This document shows, one piece after another, positions 47,458-55,807 of a stretch of DNA of 64,000 nt. Source of the DNA: Nocardia sp. BMG51109 (GTDB taxonomy: Bacteria > Actinomycetota > Actinomycetes > Mycobacteriales > Mycobacteriaceae). A program made the position numbers and the translations under genes. Within the stretch, counting starts at the first letter, position 1. The number at the start of each line of letters is the position of its first letter. The stretch covers positions 3,286,001 to 3,350,000 of the forward strand of contig NZ_JAFQ01000004.1 in the NCBI RefSeq assembly GCF_000526215.1, in the 5' to 3' direction. Below the pieces are notes generated by a model. That model had not been told where the DNA came from. It saw nothing but the letters and a program-made list of their open reading frames with translations, and searched no databases.

Positions 47458-47745
47458 ATGCAGACCACCGATCAGAGAGGCGGTGCGGCATTGAAACCAG
47501 ATTGTGACTGTTCGAGTTGTCCCAAATCGGGCCCCTCGCTGCCAGTGCCTAGTGCGAGGAAAACTCTGCGGCCGGGAATGCCGGTGGCTCGGTCGCCGAG
47601 GGGAGGTCAGATTATGAGCCGATTCCGCCGCCGGACGCGCCCGGCCCGCGCGCCGCCTCCGTCGGCGGAGCCGGGGGCACCAACCGATATTCACGAAATT
47701 GTTAACCGGCCGGGTGCCGAAAAGCGCGCTTGGAACCGGATTTAG
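47458..47745 (+). CDS. Hypothetical protein, low confidence
   Basis: 95 codons with AGGAG at 47448-47452 before ATG 47458. The product has CDCSSCPKS near residue 16 and a basic, proline-rich C-terminal half (MSRFRRRTRPARAPPPS). No family is recognised, and composition alone could produce the frame. If it is not real, 47066-47866 is one noncoding region holding the repeat arrays. Confidence 0.35.
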   Translation: MQTTDQRGGAALKPDCDCSSCPKSGPSLPVPSARKTLRPGMPVARSPRGGQIMSRFRRRTRPARAPPPSAEPGAPTDIHEIVNRPGAEKRAWNRI

Positions 47746-47866
47746 GCACCAGGGAAAAAGACCGAACCGGAAGGGACCCGACATGGGAAACACGAGGCGC
47801 GCACAGTGCGCCGAAGTCCTCCGCGCTCGCGGGGGAATCCGATCCGACCGAACGAAGGAGAACGTC

Positions 47867-48472
47867 ATGAACCGCGAACCCGCCCCCTCCAACCCCGCCA
47901 ACGATTTTCAGGAGCACACCATGTCCGAGAACATCCGCTCATCGCAGACGTTTCGTCACTACCCGCTAGGTATCGGTTCCGATGAGGAAGGTTGGCTGCA
48001 TCGGGAGTTACCGGTGCTGGGTTACCGCTGGCTCGATGAGGCCGAATACCGGCTTCGTGAGCTGATCGAGGTTGAGCAGGCCCCGGTCCCGGAGAACGTG
48101 GCAGGGCTGCTGGACCCGGGCCACCGGGTGTTGCTGCGGCTGGCGCTGCTGGCTCAGCTGACACCGGCCGATCTGGAACCGGTGCCGGGCGGCTGCGAGA
48201 TTCCGTGGTCGGGGTGCCCCGAGCACGGGGACGTGCTCAGCCATCGCGGGATCGTGCCGGGCTGGTACTGCGAGGCGGACAGGCACCTGTCCTATGGCAC
48301 GGACACCACGTTCCATCGGTTGCGGCACTGCCACCAACCGGCGGTCGCGGTGCTCGGCATGGACGGCCACACCCTCGAGGTTTGCCGGGGCCATCTCAAG
48401 AGCGAGCTGGAGCGCGGTTCCTACGGCGAGGTGTTCACCGTGGCCGACATCGATCAGGACGACGCCGCCTGA
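47867..48472 (+). CDS. Cys/His-rich element protein
   Basis: A 201-residue protein of unknown family. The first 110 residues are helical (LDEAEYRLRELIEVEQAPV; GHRVLLRLALLAQLTPADL). The C-terminal part has clustered Cys and His (GCPEHGDVLSH, WYCEADRH, RLRHCHQP, VCRGHLKSE), suggesting one or two zinc sites. AAGGAG lies six bases before ATG 47867. In-frame ATGs at 47783 and 47921 also have good ribosome-binding sites, so a leader or alternative starts are possible. It precedes the conjugation-type gene pair on the same strand. Confidence 0.65.
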   Translation: MNREPAPSNPANDFQEHTMSENIRSSQTFRHYPLGIGSDEEGWLHRELPVLGYRWLDEAEYRLRELIEVEQAPVPENVAGLLDPGHRVLLRLALLAQLTPADLEPVPGGCEIPWSGCPEHGDVLSHRGIVPGWYCEADRHLSYGTDTTFHRLRHCHQPAVAVLGMDGHTLEVCRGHLKSELERGSYGEVFTVADIDQDDAA

Positions 48473-48551
48473 TCGCCTCCCGGGTGCCGGGCGGTGCGCG
48501 CCGCCGCCCGGCACCCCCCACCGTCTTCTCAGAGTTCGAAAGGCCCGCACC

Positions 48552-49784
48552 ATGATTGCGAAATTCCTTACCGGCGAATGGTCGATCCCGGGCGACCTGT
48601 TCGCGATGCTGGCGCGCGCGGCGGCCGCGCACCGGGTGTTGTTGACCGTGCTCGCCGTCGCTGCCGTGCTCGCCGTGGTGGCGGGGGCGCGGTCGGTGCG
48701 GCGCTGGCGGGCGCGGGAGGCGACCCGCGCGGTGTGGCTGCGCATCCAGACGCCGGCCGCGACCGTGACCGGCGATGCCGGCGTGTTCGCCCGCCGGATC
48801 ACCAACGTCCTCCATCGCACCCGCCGCATCGGCGTCCGCGCCCGCCATCTCGTCCTGGAAGTCCACGCGAGCGCCGACCGCACACAGATCGGCGTCTGGG
48901 TGCCGCCGGGCATCGACCACGACGAGATCACGGCAGCGATCACCGGAGCGTGGCCGGGCGCGACCGTCACCCGTACGACGCCGCCGATCATCGCCGAGCA
49001 CCGGGCGGTCGTCGCGAAGGAAGTCACCGCCCGCCATGGTCCGTGGGCACCGTGGATCGACTCGCACCCCACCCGGGCGCCGATCGGTTCCACCCGGCAG
49101 ACGACCGCGGTCGATCCTCTCGATGGTGTGCTGGAGCGGCTGACCGCCCGCGCCGTAGGGGAGACGGGGGTCGTGCAACTGGTGCTGGCCACCTACCACC
49201 GCCGCACCCTCGCGCGGCTGCTGATGCGCGGGGCAGCGGCGGCCCTGTCGGAACTGTTGGCGCTCTTGCGGTTCGCGCTCTCCGACACCCGCCGCACCAC
49301 CACCGGCGCGCGTCCGGCCGCGTCGTCGGTGCCGCCGTTGGCGACCGCCGCGCAGAAGGCCATGCAGGCCAAGCAGGCCGCAGGACCGCACCTCTCGGCG
49401 ACCCTGCGTGTCGGAGTGACCAGCACCCAGCCGATACCGCACGGGCGGGCGGCAGCGGCGCAGATCGCGGGCGGATTCGACGCCGTGGCCACCGCCAGCG
49501 ACAGCGGCGGCCTGGTCACCCACCGCACCCGCTACCGCCGCTACCGCACGGAGGTCCGGCGGCCCGGCCGCCGCTTCATCGCCACCCCGGCCGAAGTGGC
49601 CGCACTCTGGCATCTGCCCGCCGACCCAGCGCGCTACGGCCTGCCGACCGTGCGTGCCCGCACCCGCAGCGCCCGCCCCGCCCTGCGCCTGCCCGGCCAC
49701 AAGTCCCGGCCCGACCGGACAGCATCGCGGCGGTTGCCGCAGCGCGACCCACACCGCCGCACCAGCAAGGGAGGCCCGTCATGA
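48552..49784 (+). CDS. Membrane protein, N-terminal partner of conjugation ATPase
   Basis: A 410-residue protein with one strong membrane segment at about residues 26-46 (VLLTVLAVAAVLAVVAGARS) followed by a cytosolic alpha/beta region (VWLRIQTPAATVTGDAGVFA; LVLEVHASADRTQIGVWVP). This resembles the N-terminal half of the large actinomycete VirB4/TraG-like proteins whose ATPase half lies in the next gene. It overlaps that gene by four bases (ATGA), so the two probably form one machine at the membrane. The C-terminal tail is basic and disordered. Confidence 0.65.
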   Translation: MIAKFLTGEWSIPGDLFAMLARAAAAHRVLLTVLAVAAVLAVVAGARSVRRWRAREATRAVWLRIQTPAATVTGDAGVFARRITNVLHRTRRIGVRARHLVLEVHASADRTQIGVWVPPGIDHDEITAAITGAWPGATVTRTTPPIIAEHRAVVAKEVTARHGPWAPWIDSHPTRAPIGSTRQTTAVDPLDGVLERLTARAVGETGVVQLVLATYHRRTLARLLMRGAAAALSELLALLRFALSDTRRTTTGARPAASSVPPLATAAQKAMQAKQAAGPHLSATLRVGVTSTQPIPHGRAAAAQIAGGFDAVATASDSGGLVTHRTRYRRYRTEVRRPGRRFIATPAEVAALWHLPADPARYGLPTVRARTRSARPALRLPGHKSRPDRTASRRLPQRDPHRRTSKGGPS

Positions 49785-51301
49785 CCGCCGACCACCCCAA
49801 CCTCAGTGTTCCTGCTTCCACCGGCCCTGATCGGCGGTTGCGGATGGCCCCGCCCGTTGCGCCGGGGCGCGCCGACCCCAAGCCGCTGGGTGTCGATCCG
49901 GACGGCTATACGGTTGGCATGACGGTGGAAGCGGCCCGTCATCATCTGCATGTTCCCGGCGTCACCGGTTCGGGCAAGTCCACGTGGCTGGCCAATCTCG
50001 CGCTGACCGAAGCCGACGCGGGGCGTGGGCTGGTCGTCCTGGATTGCCAGGGCGATCTCGCCGACAACGTTCTCGCCCGTCTGCCCGCCGAGGCCGCCGG
50101 TCGCCTCGTCGTGCTCGATGCGGCCGAACGTGCTGCGCCCCCGGCATGGAACGTCCTTGCCGCCCCGGTCGGGGCCGCCGATGACGCCGACGGCCGCGAG
50201 CGCGCGGCACGGATGGTGATCGATACCTTCCGGAAGGTGTATGCGCAGTGGTGGGGGCCGCGCATGGACGAAACCTTCGCCGCCGCCTGCCTCACCCTGG
50301 CGCGCCGTCCTGGCTCCACCCTCGCCGACGTGATCCCGATCCTGACCCAGCCCGGCTACCATCGCCCGATCGTCGACCGGTACGGCGAGCCCACCGGCTA
50401 CGAAGGGTTCTGGCAGGGGTTCACCGATCAGACGCCCGCGCAGCGCCAGCAGCAGAGCGGGCCGGTGATCTCGCGGTTGCGGGAGGTGTTGTCGCACCGG
50501 TTCGCTCACGATCTGTTCGCCGCTCCGGCCGCGACGTTCGACCTGACCGAAATCCTGGACGGCGGAATACTCGTCGCCCGGCTCCCGAAAGGCGAACTCG
50601 GCGACGGCGGCGTTCAACTCGTCGGGTCGCTGCTGCTGTCCGGGATATGGCAGGCCACCACCCGCCGCGTGCAAACCCCGGTCGACGACCGCGCGGACGC
50701 CACGATCATCGTGGACGAGTGTCATAACTTCCTGCACCTGCCGATCGGTATCGACCAAGCCCTGGCCGAAGCCCGCGGCTACCGCGTCTCTTTCGTCCTG
50801 GCCCACCAGAACCTCGGACAATTACCCCCAGAGATCCGGGGCGCGGTCGAAGCCAACGCCCGCAACAAAATCGTATTCACGGTATCCCCGGACGATGCGC
50901 GGAAACTCGCTCCGCATTTCGAACCGATTCTCGATGACGCTGATTTGCGGTTTCGGGACGGATACGCCGCCACCGTCCGTATAATCCATGAAGGGGAAAT
51001 GATCGAACCGTTCAGCGTCGACACCTGGCCATTGCCCCCACCGATTCCCGGTCGCGCCGAAGCACTGCGGGCCGCCGCCCGCGACACTGCCGGACTGTCG
51101 CGCGAGCAGCGTGCCGCGAACTCCCGCCACCGCAAACTCGCCAGCGGCCCGCTTGGCACCGATCCTGGTGTGGAGCACCGGTTTTCACTACCCCACTCAC
51201 CCGCCCATTCGGTACCCCGTTCACCCGCCCAGCTAGACCGGGCGACTGACCGGGGTACCCCCGGCGACACATCGCCGCAGGCCCGGCGGGGTGCGGCATG
51301 A
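49781..51301 (+). CDS. VirD4/HerA-like DNA translocation ATPase
   Basis: A 506-residue P-loop ATPase. Walker A GVTGSGKS lies at residues 60-67, Walker B in ATIIVDECHNF, and a following AHQNLGQLP matches the sensor region of VirD4/TraG coupling proteins and HerA-like ATPases. There is no membrane segment; the preceding coupled gene provides one. It likely moves the excised element during conjugation. The C-terminal 50 residues are Ser/Pro-rich. It overlaps both neighbours by four bases. Confidence 0.8.
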   Translation: MTADHPNLSVPASTGPDRRLRMAPPVAPGRADPKPLGVDPDGYTVGMTVEAARHHLHVPGVTGSGKSTWLANLALTEADAGRGLVVLDCQGDLADNVLARLPAEAAGRLVVLDAAERAAPPAWNVLAAPVGAADDADGRERAARMVIDTFRKVYAQWWGPRMDETFAAACLTLARRPGSTLADVIPILTQPGYHRPIVDRYGEPTGYEGFWQGFTDQTPAQRQQQSGPVISRLREVLSHRFAHDLFAAPAATFDLTEILDGGILVARLPKGELGDGGVQLVGSLLLSGIWQATTRRVQTPVDDRADATIIVDECHNFLHLPIGIDQALAEARGYRVSFVLAHQNLGQLPPEIRGAVEANARNKIVFTVSPDDARKLAPHFEPILDDADLRFRDGYAATVRIIHEGEMIEPFSVDTWPLPPPIPGRAEALRAAARDTAGLSREQRAANSRHRKLASGPLGTDPGVEHRFSLPHSPAHSVPRSPAQLDRATDRGTPGDTSPQARRGAA

Positions 51302-52172
51302 CAGCGCGGCAACCCCGACAGGCTTCTATAGCCTTCCGGCAGGGTCCCACTATCGCGGATGCGATTGCCGCACAGCGGCAACTCACCCCCCGCGACCTCC
51401 GACTGCTCGGGCTACTCGCAGCCCACCGCGCCCTCACCGCCCACCAGATCGTCCGCATCCTGTTCACCGACGACAACACCGCCCGCAAACGCCTTGTCCT
51501 GCTCACCAACCGGAACATCCTTGCTCGGTTCCGCGCCTGTATCCGGCCCGGCTCCCAGGAATACCGCTACACACTCGGACCGCTCGGCGCGATGATCCAC
51601 GCCGCAACCACCGACGCACCGATCCCCATTCCCCGCGCCGTCCACGAAAAAGTCCTGAAACTGTCTCGCAATCCGCAACTCGATCATTTATTGGGCATCA
51701 ACGAGTTTTTCACCACCCTGCACTACCACGCCCGAACAATCCAGGATGCGAATTGCTGGAATGGTGGGACGAACGCGAAGCCACCAAAGCATGCGCCGAT
51801 ATAGCCCACCCGGACGGCTACGGCATATGGTCCGAAAACGGCAACACCGTTCGATTCTTCCTCGAATACGACACCGGCACCGAAGACCAATCCCGCCTGA
51901 TCGACAAATTGCAGGGATACCGCGATCTCCGCGCCGGAGGTCTCACAATCCCTGTGCTGTTCGTGCTGCCCGGACCGAAACGGCAAACCAACTTCCACCG
52001 CCTACTCGACCAGCAACCCGCCACCATTTCCGGGCTGACCGTAGCCACCACCACCCTCGCCGACCTAGCCGACAACACCCCCGCCGGACCCGTCTGGTGG
52101 CTGGCCGGGCACACCACCCGCCACCGCCTCGCCACCCTGCCCACCCCGCCAGCGGCCACCTACGCCGCCTGA
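51298..52172 (+). pseudogene. Replication-relaxation family protein, frameshifted
   Basis: The first frame (51298-51804) carries LTPRDLRLLGLLAAHRALTA, a winged-helix-like start, and SRNPQLDHLLGINEFF. Homology then continues in another frame to 52172 with LLEWWDEREATKACADI, GYGIWSENGNTVRFFLEYD and GYRDLRAGGLTIPVLF. One lost G near 51748-51751 (gatgcg-aattgctgg) explains the break: restoring it reads D-A-E-L-L-E-W-W. The intact product would be about 291 residues of the actinomycete replication-relaxation family found in integrative elements. This could be a real mutation, an assembly error or programmed shifting; no slippery site is seen. Confidence 0.8.
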
Positions 52173-52189
52173 CCCGCCAGGGAGCCCCG

Positions 52190-52447
52190 ATGCCTGCCGA
52201 CAACGACCCGATCCCGCTCGACGCCCGCCGACGCCGCGCCCGCCCGGCCCATGCTCCTGAGTCGGAACCCGAACAGCTGACCTTCGATGCCGACATGATC
52301 GACTACTGGCGCAAGATCGCCCGCAGCTTGCCGCCGCTGGACCGTGACCAACTCTCCGCGATCGGGGCCATAATCCAGCGCATAGACGAACGACGGGCCG
52401 CCACCAACGACGATGACGGCCCGCACGAGCGGCCACAGGCCGCCTGA
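52190..52447 (+). CDS. Small hypothetical element protein
   Basis: An 85-residue protein with a disordered basic N-terminus (PLDARRRRARPAHAPES) and a helical C-terminal half (MIDYWRKIARSLPPLDRDQL, then IIQRIDERRAA). AGGGAG lies before ATG 52190. The family is unknown; similar short genes often sit beside integrases in actinomycete elements. It is convergent with the integrase gene, three bases away. Confidence 0.6.
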   Translation: MPADNDPIPLDARRRRARPAHAPESEPEQLTFDADMIDYWRKIARSLPPLDRDQLSAIGAIIQRIDERRAATNDDDGPHERPQAA

Positions 52448-52450
52448 GCG

Positions 52451-53929
52451 CTACGCGGCGACGGGGCCGCTGATCGGTTCGACCACGATCCGCGTCCGGT
52501 CGAAGACGGGGCCGCGTGTCGTGGCGGGCATGATCTTCACGCGCTTGCGGTGCAGCGCGCGTTTGATCATCGACCGCTTCTCGCCCACGTTCGCCGCCTT
52601 CCAGCGCGCCGTCCATGCCTCGAACGATTCCGCGCGCGCCTGCTCCGAATCGTCCACCACCCGCGCCGCGTCCAACGCATCCAGCTTCGCCCGCAACTCC
52701 GCAATACGCCGATCCAGCGGCGCAACCGCCGCGTCATAGCGAGCCAGGCTGATTTCCCCGCGCCCGAGCCTGCCCGACAGCTCCGTTGCCAATTCTTCCG
52801 ATTCCGCCAGCGCTTCTGCGATCGGCCGCCGCTGCTTGGCCACCGCGACCGCCGCCGCGTTCTCCGCCTCGGTATGACGTGGGTCCGACAGAATCTCCAC
52901 CACCAACGCGCCTATCTCGGTATCCAGTAGCCGCATATCCACCGACACCCGGTTACAGCCACCGCCGGTAAGCCGCTTCTGGCAGCCATACCGCCGCCGG
53001 ATCGAACCGTCCGGGTACGGTGCCCGGCCCGGTTGCGGTCGGCCCGTCAGCCCACGACCGCACCCACCGCAATACACCAGCCCCGAACACACATACTCCG
53101 CCGACGCGGGCCGCCCCCGCCCCTGCGCCGCGAACTTCGCTGTCAGCCGATCCCAATCCGATTCATCGATCAACGGGACCACGCCCGGAATCCGGCCGAC
53201 GATTTCGCCGAGATGCATCACGTACCCGCCGTTGCGCGGATTCGTCGCGACCCGCTTCACCTTCTCCCCGGACCACTTCGCACCTACCGACGTGGTTATC
53301 CCGCGCTCGTTCAGATCGATCGCGATCCGTTTCATGCTCTCGCCGTCGAGCAGCCGCCTCACCATCTCCCGCACAACGGCCGCTTCCGATTCCCGCACCG
53401 TCAACCCGTCGCGCTCGTACCCGAACGGCCGGTGCGTGTGATTGGATTCGCCCCGCGCCGCTTTCACCCGCTTACCGCGCTTCACACGCGTCGACAACCG
53501 ATCCGACTCATACGCCGCCGCATTCAGCTGATCACGAAAAGACTTGCGCCCGTTGGCTGTTGACAGGTCGTATTCACCCTCGCTGTCCAGTACAACCAAG
53601 CCGCGCTCGGCCGCCAGAATCAGCCGTTCCCCCTCGATCGGTCGGCGCGAGAACCGCGCCATATCGAACACCACCACACCACCGGTCGCGCCCGACTCCA
53701 GCCGCTGCATCAACCGTTCCCACTCACGACGACGCACCCGGGGATTCCACGCCGACCGACCGCTATCGACATGCGTTTCACCCACTCGCGCACCATGATC
53801 GGTCACCCGGGCCGTGCAATCCTCCACCTGGCCCGACGTGGACCGCTGCCGGTCGTCCCCCAACCGCGACACCCGCGCGTAGATGTCTAGAATCGTGCCG
53901 TCAGCACCCGTAACCAGGGGTTTCGACAT
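52451..53929 (-). CDS. int: Large serine integrase
   Basis: A 492-residue serine recombinase. The catalytic domain opens with IYARVSRLGD (Ser21) and continues with DSGRSAWNPRVRRREW and VVVFDMARFSRRP. The recombinase domain follows (HRPFGYERDGLTVRESEAA; WSGEKVKRVATNPRNGGY), then a zinc ribbon (CGGCGRGL, CQKRLTGGGC) and a C-terminal coiled coil (AEALAESEELATELSGRLG). It should catalyse directional attP x attB recombination and lies 37 bases from the attR core. ATG 53929 has GAGGGAG upstream. No separate directionality factor is recognised. Confidence 0.95.
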   Translation of the reverse strand: MSKPLVTGADGTILDIYARVSRLGDDRQRSTSGQVEDCTARVTDHGARVGETHVDSGRSAWNPRVRRREWERLMQRLESGATGGVVVFDMARFSRRPIEGERLILAAERGLVVLDSEGEYDLSTANGRKSFRDQLNAAAYESDRLSTRVKRGKRVKAARGESNHTHRPFGYERDGLTVRESEAAVVREMVRRLLDGESMKRIAIDLNERGITTSVGAKWSGEKVKRVATNPRNGGYVMHLGEIVGRIPGVVPLIDESDWDRLTAKFAAQGRGRPASAEYVCSGLVYCGGCGRGLTGRPQPGRAPYPDGSIRRRYGCQKRLTGGGCNRVSVDMRLLDTEIGALVVEILSDPRHTEAENAAAVAVAKQRRPIAEALAESEELATELSGRLGRGEISLARYDAAVAPLDRRIAELRAKLDALDAARVVDDSEQARAESFEAWTARWKAANVGEKRSMIKRALHRKRVKIMPATTRGPVFDRTRIVVEPISGPVAA

Positions 53930-53950
53930 TCTGACCACTCCCTCGGAGAA

Positions 53951-53977
53951 GGGGCCACTTATTCTACGCTGGCCCCA
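53951..53977. other. attR core with flanking inverted repeat
   Basis: ACGCTGGCCCCA at 53966-53977 matches attL with one mismatch (G at 53972). GGGGCCA at 53951-53957 and TGGCCCC at 53970-53976 form a perfect inverted repeat, which suggests the G belongs to attP and places crossover in CCCCA (53973-53977). Confidence 0.8.
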
Positions 53978-54126
53978 GCCAGCTGGGCCAGCTCCGCACG
54001 CCGCAGCCCCGGCACCCGGCGCCGGTCGCCGTAGTCCGGCAACCCCACATCCGCCGGCTTCAACTGCGCCCGGCGCGTGGACAGGAACTCACCGAGGCTG
54101 GGCCGGCCGTGCGTTGTCTCATCCAT
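53959..54126 (-). pseudogene. MmyB-type XRE regulator, 5' part (split by element)
   Basis: 55 codons from ATG 54126: SLGEFLSTRRAQLKPADVGL, then RRVPGLRRAELAQLAG, the first helices of an MmyB-type helix-turn-helix regulator. The frame ends SVE-stop just inside the element. The continuation (GVSVAYYIRLEQG) lies at 41047, about 12.9 kb away on the same strand. Together they make one normal-length regulator of about 310 residues. Confidence 0.93.
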
Positions 54127-54365
54127 GCGATCGAGTATGGCCAGGTTCTCCACATCCAGCCTGCCCCTGGGAGTAGCAGGCACGAAGGAGCCGGGCGGCG
54201 CCGCGGAAAATCCGACGCACGGACCTGTGTCCCGGGGTGACGGCAGCCTCCGGCGTCGACCCGCTCGGGCGATGGTCGGTGCGGGTAGGTGCTGGTCGCC
54301 CGGGTCGGCGGCGTGCATTTTTGCGGTGCCGGACGGGATGCGGAGAGTCGTCTCGGTGTAGAGGC

Positions 54366-55454
54366 TCAAGCGTGTGGGCCGACCTCGGCTGCGATGAGGT
54401 CCGCGAGTCGTTGGGCGGTGTCGAAGTGCGGGGTGAGGCGGGTCTTGGTCAGGGCGAAAGAGAGGCCGGTGGCGGTGTCGGCATAGACGTAGCTGCCGCC
54501 ACCACCGACCCAGCCGAACGCGGTCGATGCCTCGTCCGGCCGAGCACCGAGGCGGCCGAGCGGATAGCCCAGGGCCAGCCGCACGGGATTGCCGAAGACC
54601 TGGTCGGTGCCCTCGAAGGCCACCGCCGTCAGCTCCTCGAGCTGGTGTGCATCGAGGAGCCGGCCGTCGAGGAGCGCGGCATTCGCGGCGGCGATTCCCC
54701 GCGCGGTGAAGGTGCCGACCGACGGGATATCCGCTTGCAGGATCTCGTGGCTGTTGCCCATGGCCGCGGTGGGTCGCATTTCCCAGGGCGCGAGAACGGC
54801 ATCGCCGTCGGGCGGGGCGACCGGTGGCGGCGCGGCGTCTTCGAGTCGTGCCAGTCGGCCCAGATCCGTGTGCGGCACACCGAAATACAGGTCACCGTCG
54901 ATGCCCAGCGGCGCGGCGATCCAGTCGTGCAGGAGTTGCCGAATCGGTTTGCCCGTGGCCCGGCGTGCGATCTCGCCGACGAGGAAACCGAAGGTGAACG
55001 AGTGGTAACCCGTCTCCGTCCCGGGACGCCAGCGTGGTTCGGCGTCGGCGAGCGCGGTGCAGACCCGCGACCAGTCGGTCAGGTCGGCGGGCCCGATGTC
55101 ACGAGGCATCGCCGGCACGCCGACGGAGTGTGTGAGCACATGTCGAAGAGTCGCGGACTCCTTGCCGTGGGCACCGAACTCCGGCCACAGATCGACCACC
55201 GGCGTGTCGTATCCGACGGCGCCCGTCCGGACGAGCAGGTGCGCGATGAGCGCCGACATGGTCTTGCCGGAGGAGAAGCTGAAGAACGGAGTCTCCGGCG
55301 TCACCCGGCGCCCGGTCGCGCTGTCGGCGATCCCGGCGACGGCGTCGACAACAAGAGCGCCGTGCCGGTACATGGCAACCTGCAGGCCGGTTTCGGCACC
55401 GGTATCGACGAATTCGTCGAGGACACTGTGGATCTGGTGTTGCAATGCGGACAT
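54366..55454 (-). CDS. Serine beta-lactamase-fold hydrolase
   Basis: A 362-residue class C beta-lactamase/esterase-fold enzyme. The SxxK nucleophile is in FSSGKTMSAL near residue 66, the Tyr motif in GYHSFTFGFLVGEIA, and a late GGGGSYVYAD could be the third active-site element. There is no signal peptide from ATG 55454, so a cytosolic esterase or peptidase is more likely than a secreted lactamase. It lies upstream of the split MmyB-type gene on the same strand, which may have regulated it, which is inference. Confidence 0.85.
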   Translation of the reverse strand: MSALQHQIHSVLDEFVDTGAETGLQVAMYRHGALVVDAVAGIADSATGRRVTPETPFFSFSSGKTMSALIAHLLVRTGAVGYDTPVVDLWPEFGAHGKESATLRHVLTHSVGVPAMPRDIGPADLTDWSRVCTALADAEPRWRPGTETGYHSFTFGFLVGEIARRATGKPIRQLLHDWIAAPLGIDGDLYFGVPHTDLGRLARLEDAAPPPVAPPDGDAVLAPWEMRPTAAMGNSHEILQADIPSVGTFTARGIAAANAALLDGRLLDAHQLEELTAVAFEGTDQVFGNPVRLALGYPLGRLGARPDEASTAFGWVGGGGSYVYADTATGLSFALTKTRLTPHFDTAQRLADLIAAEVGPHA

Positions 55455-55807
55455 CGTCACCGGCCCGGCCACGTGTAGCGAGTCTGGACGTCCGCCTCGT
55501 CGAGGATCGCCGACGCCCACGGCGTCGCCTGCGCGTCCGGAGACGAGAATGGTCCCAGCACACCATCCGGCTCACTGTCCGACATGTCACATCCTCAGGT
55601 CACCGAGGCATGCTCAGCCAACCGGCCTGCACGCCCTCCAGCAGGTTCTGCGCGGCTATGTGTAGACGACGTGAACTCGCCGGGAAACTCATCGGTCGGG
55701 CCGCCGGGACCTCGTCGAGGGCCTTGGTCCCGGCCTCCACGCTAGACCCGCCGTGTATAGAACGTATGTTCGATACAATGGGACCGATCGGTTTGCTGGA
55801 GGTGTGT
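55455..55807. promoter_or_regulatory. dnaE2 upstream region
   Basis: 353 bases between the divergent hydrolase and dnaE2. It contains the LexA box at 55758-55773 and the ribosome-binding site GGAGG at 55798-55802. No gene is supported in the rest. Confidence 0.65.
55758..55773 (+). promoter_or_regulatory. LexA (SOS) box of dnaE2
   Basis: TAGAACGTATGTTCGA differs at one base from TCGAAC(N4)GTTCGA and extends into a longer imperfect palindrome (GTATAGAAC...GTTCGATAC). It lies 35 bases before the dnaE2 start and overlaps a TATAGA that could be the -10 box, so LexA would block the promoter. Confidence 0.9.

Larger units (their letters stand above)
41036..53974. mobile_element. Integrated serine-integrase element (about 12.9 kb)
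   Basis: The limits are set by the att cores that split one regulator gene. Cargo from left to right: a leftward operon of small unknown proteins, an XRE/TPR regulator, CutA-like protein, a repeat-rich cis region, a zinc-finger-like protein, a membrane protein plus VirD4/HerA-like ATPase, a frameshifted replication-relaxation gene, a small protein and a large serine integrase next to attR. No relaxase, TraB/FtsK-type translocase, RepSA-type initiator or excisionase is recognisable. It is best described as an actinomycete integrative element, mobilisable or conjugative, with transfer mode unknown. Confidence 0.9.

Noticed and set aside
51298..52172. Programmed ribosomal frameshift in the replication-relaxation gene
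   Set aside because: No slippery heptamer or downstream pseudoknot is visible; a one-base loss is simpler.
55099..55590. Leftward frame overlapping the 5' end of the beta-lactamase-fold gene
   Set aside because: It is a shadow of the real gene in another frame with no motif of its own.
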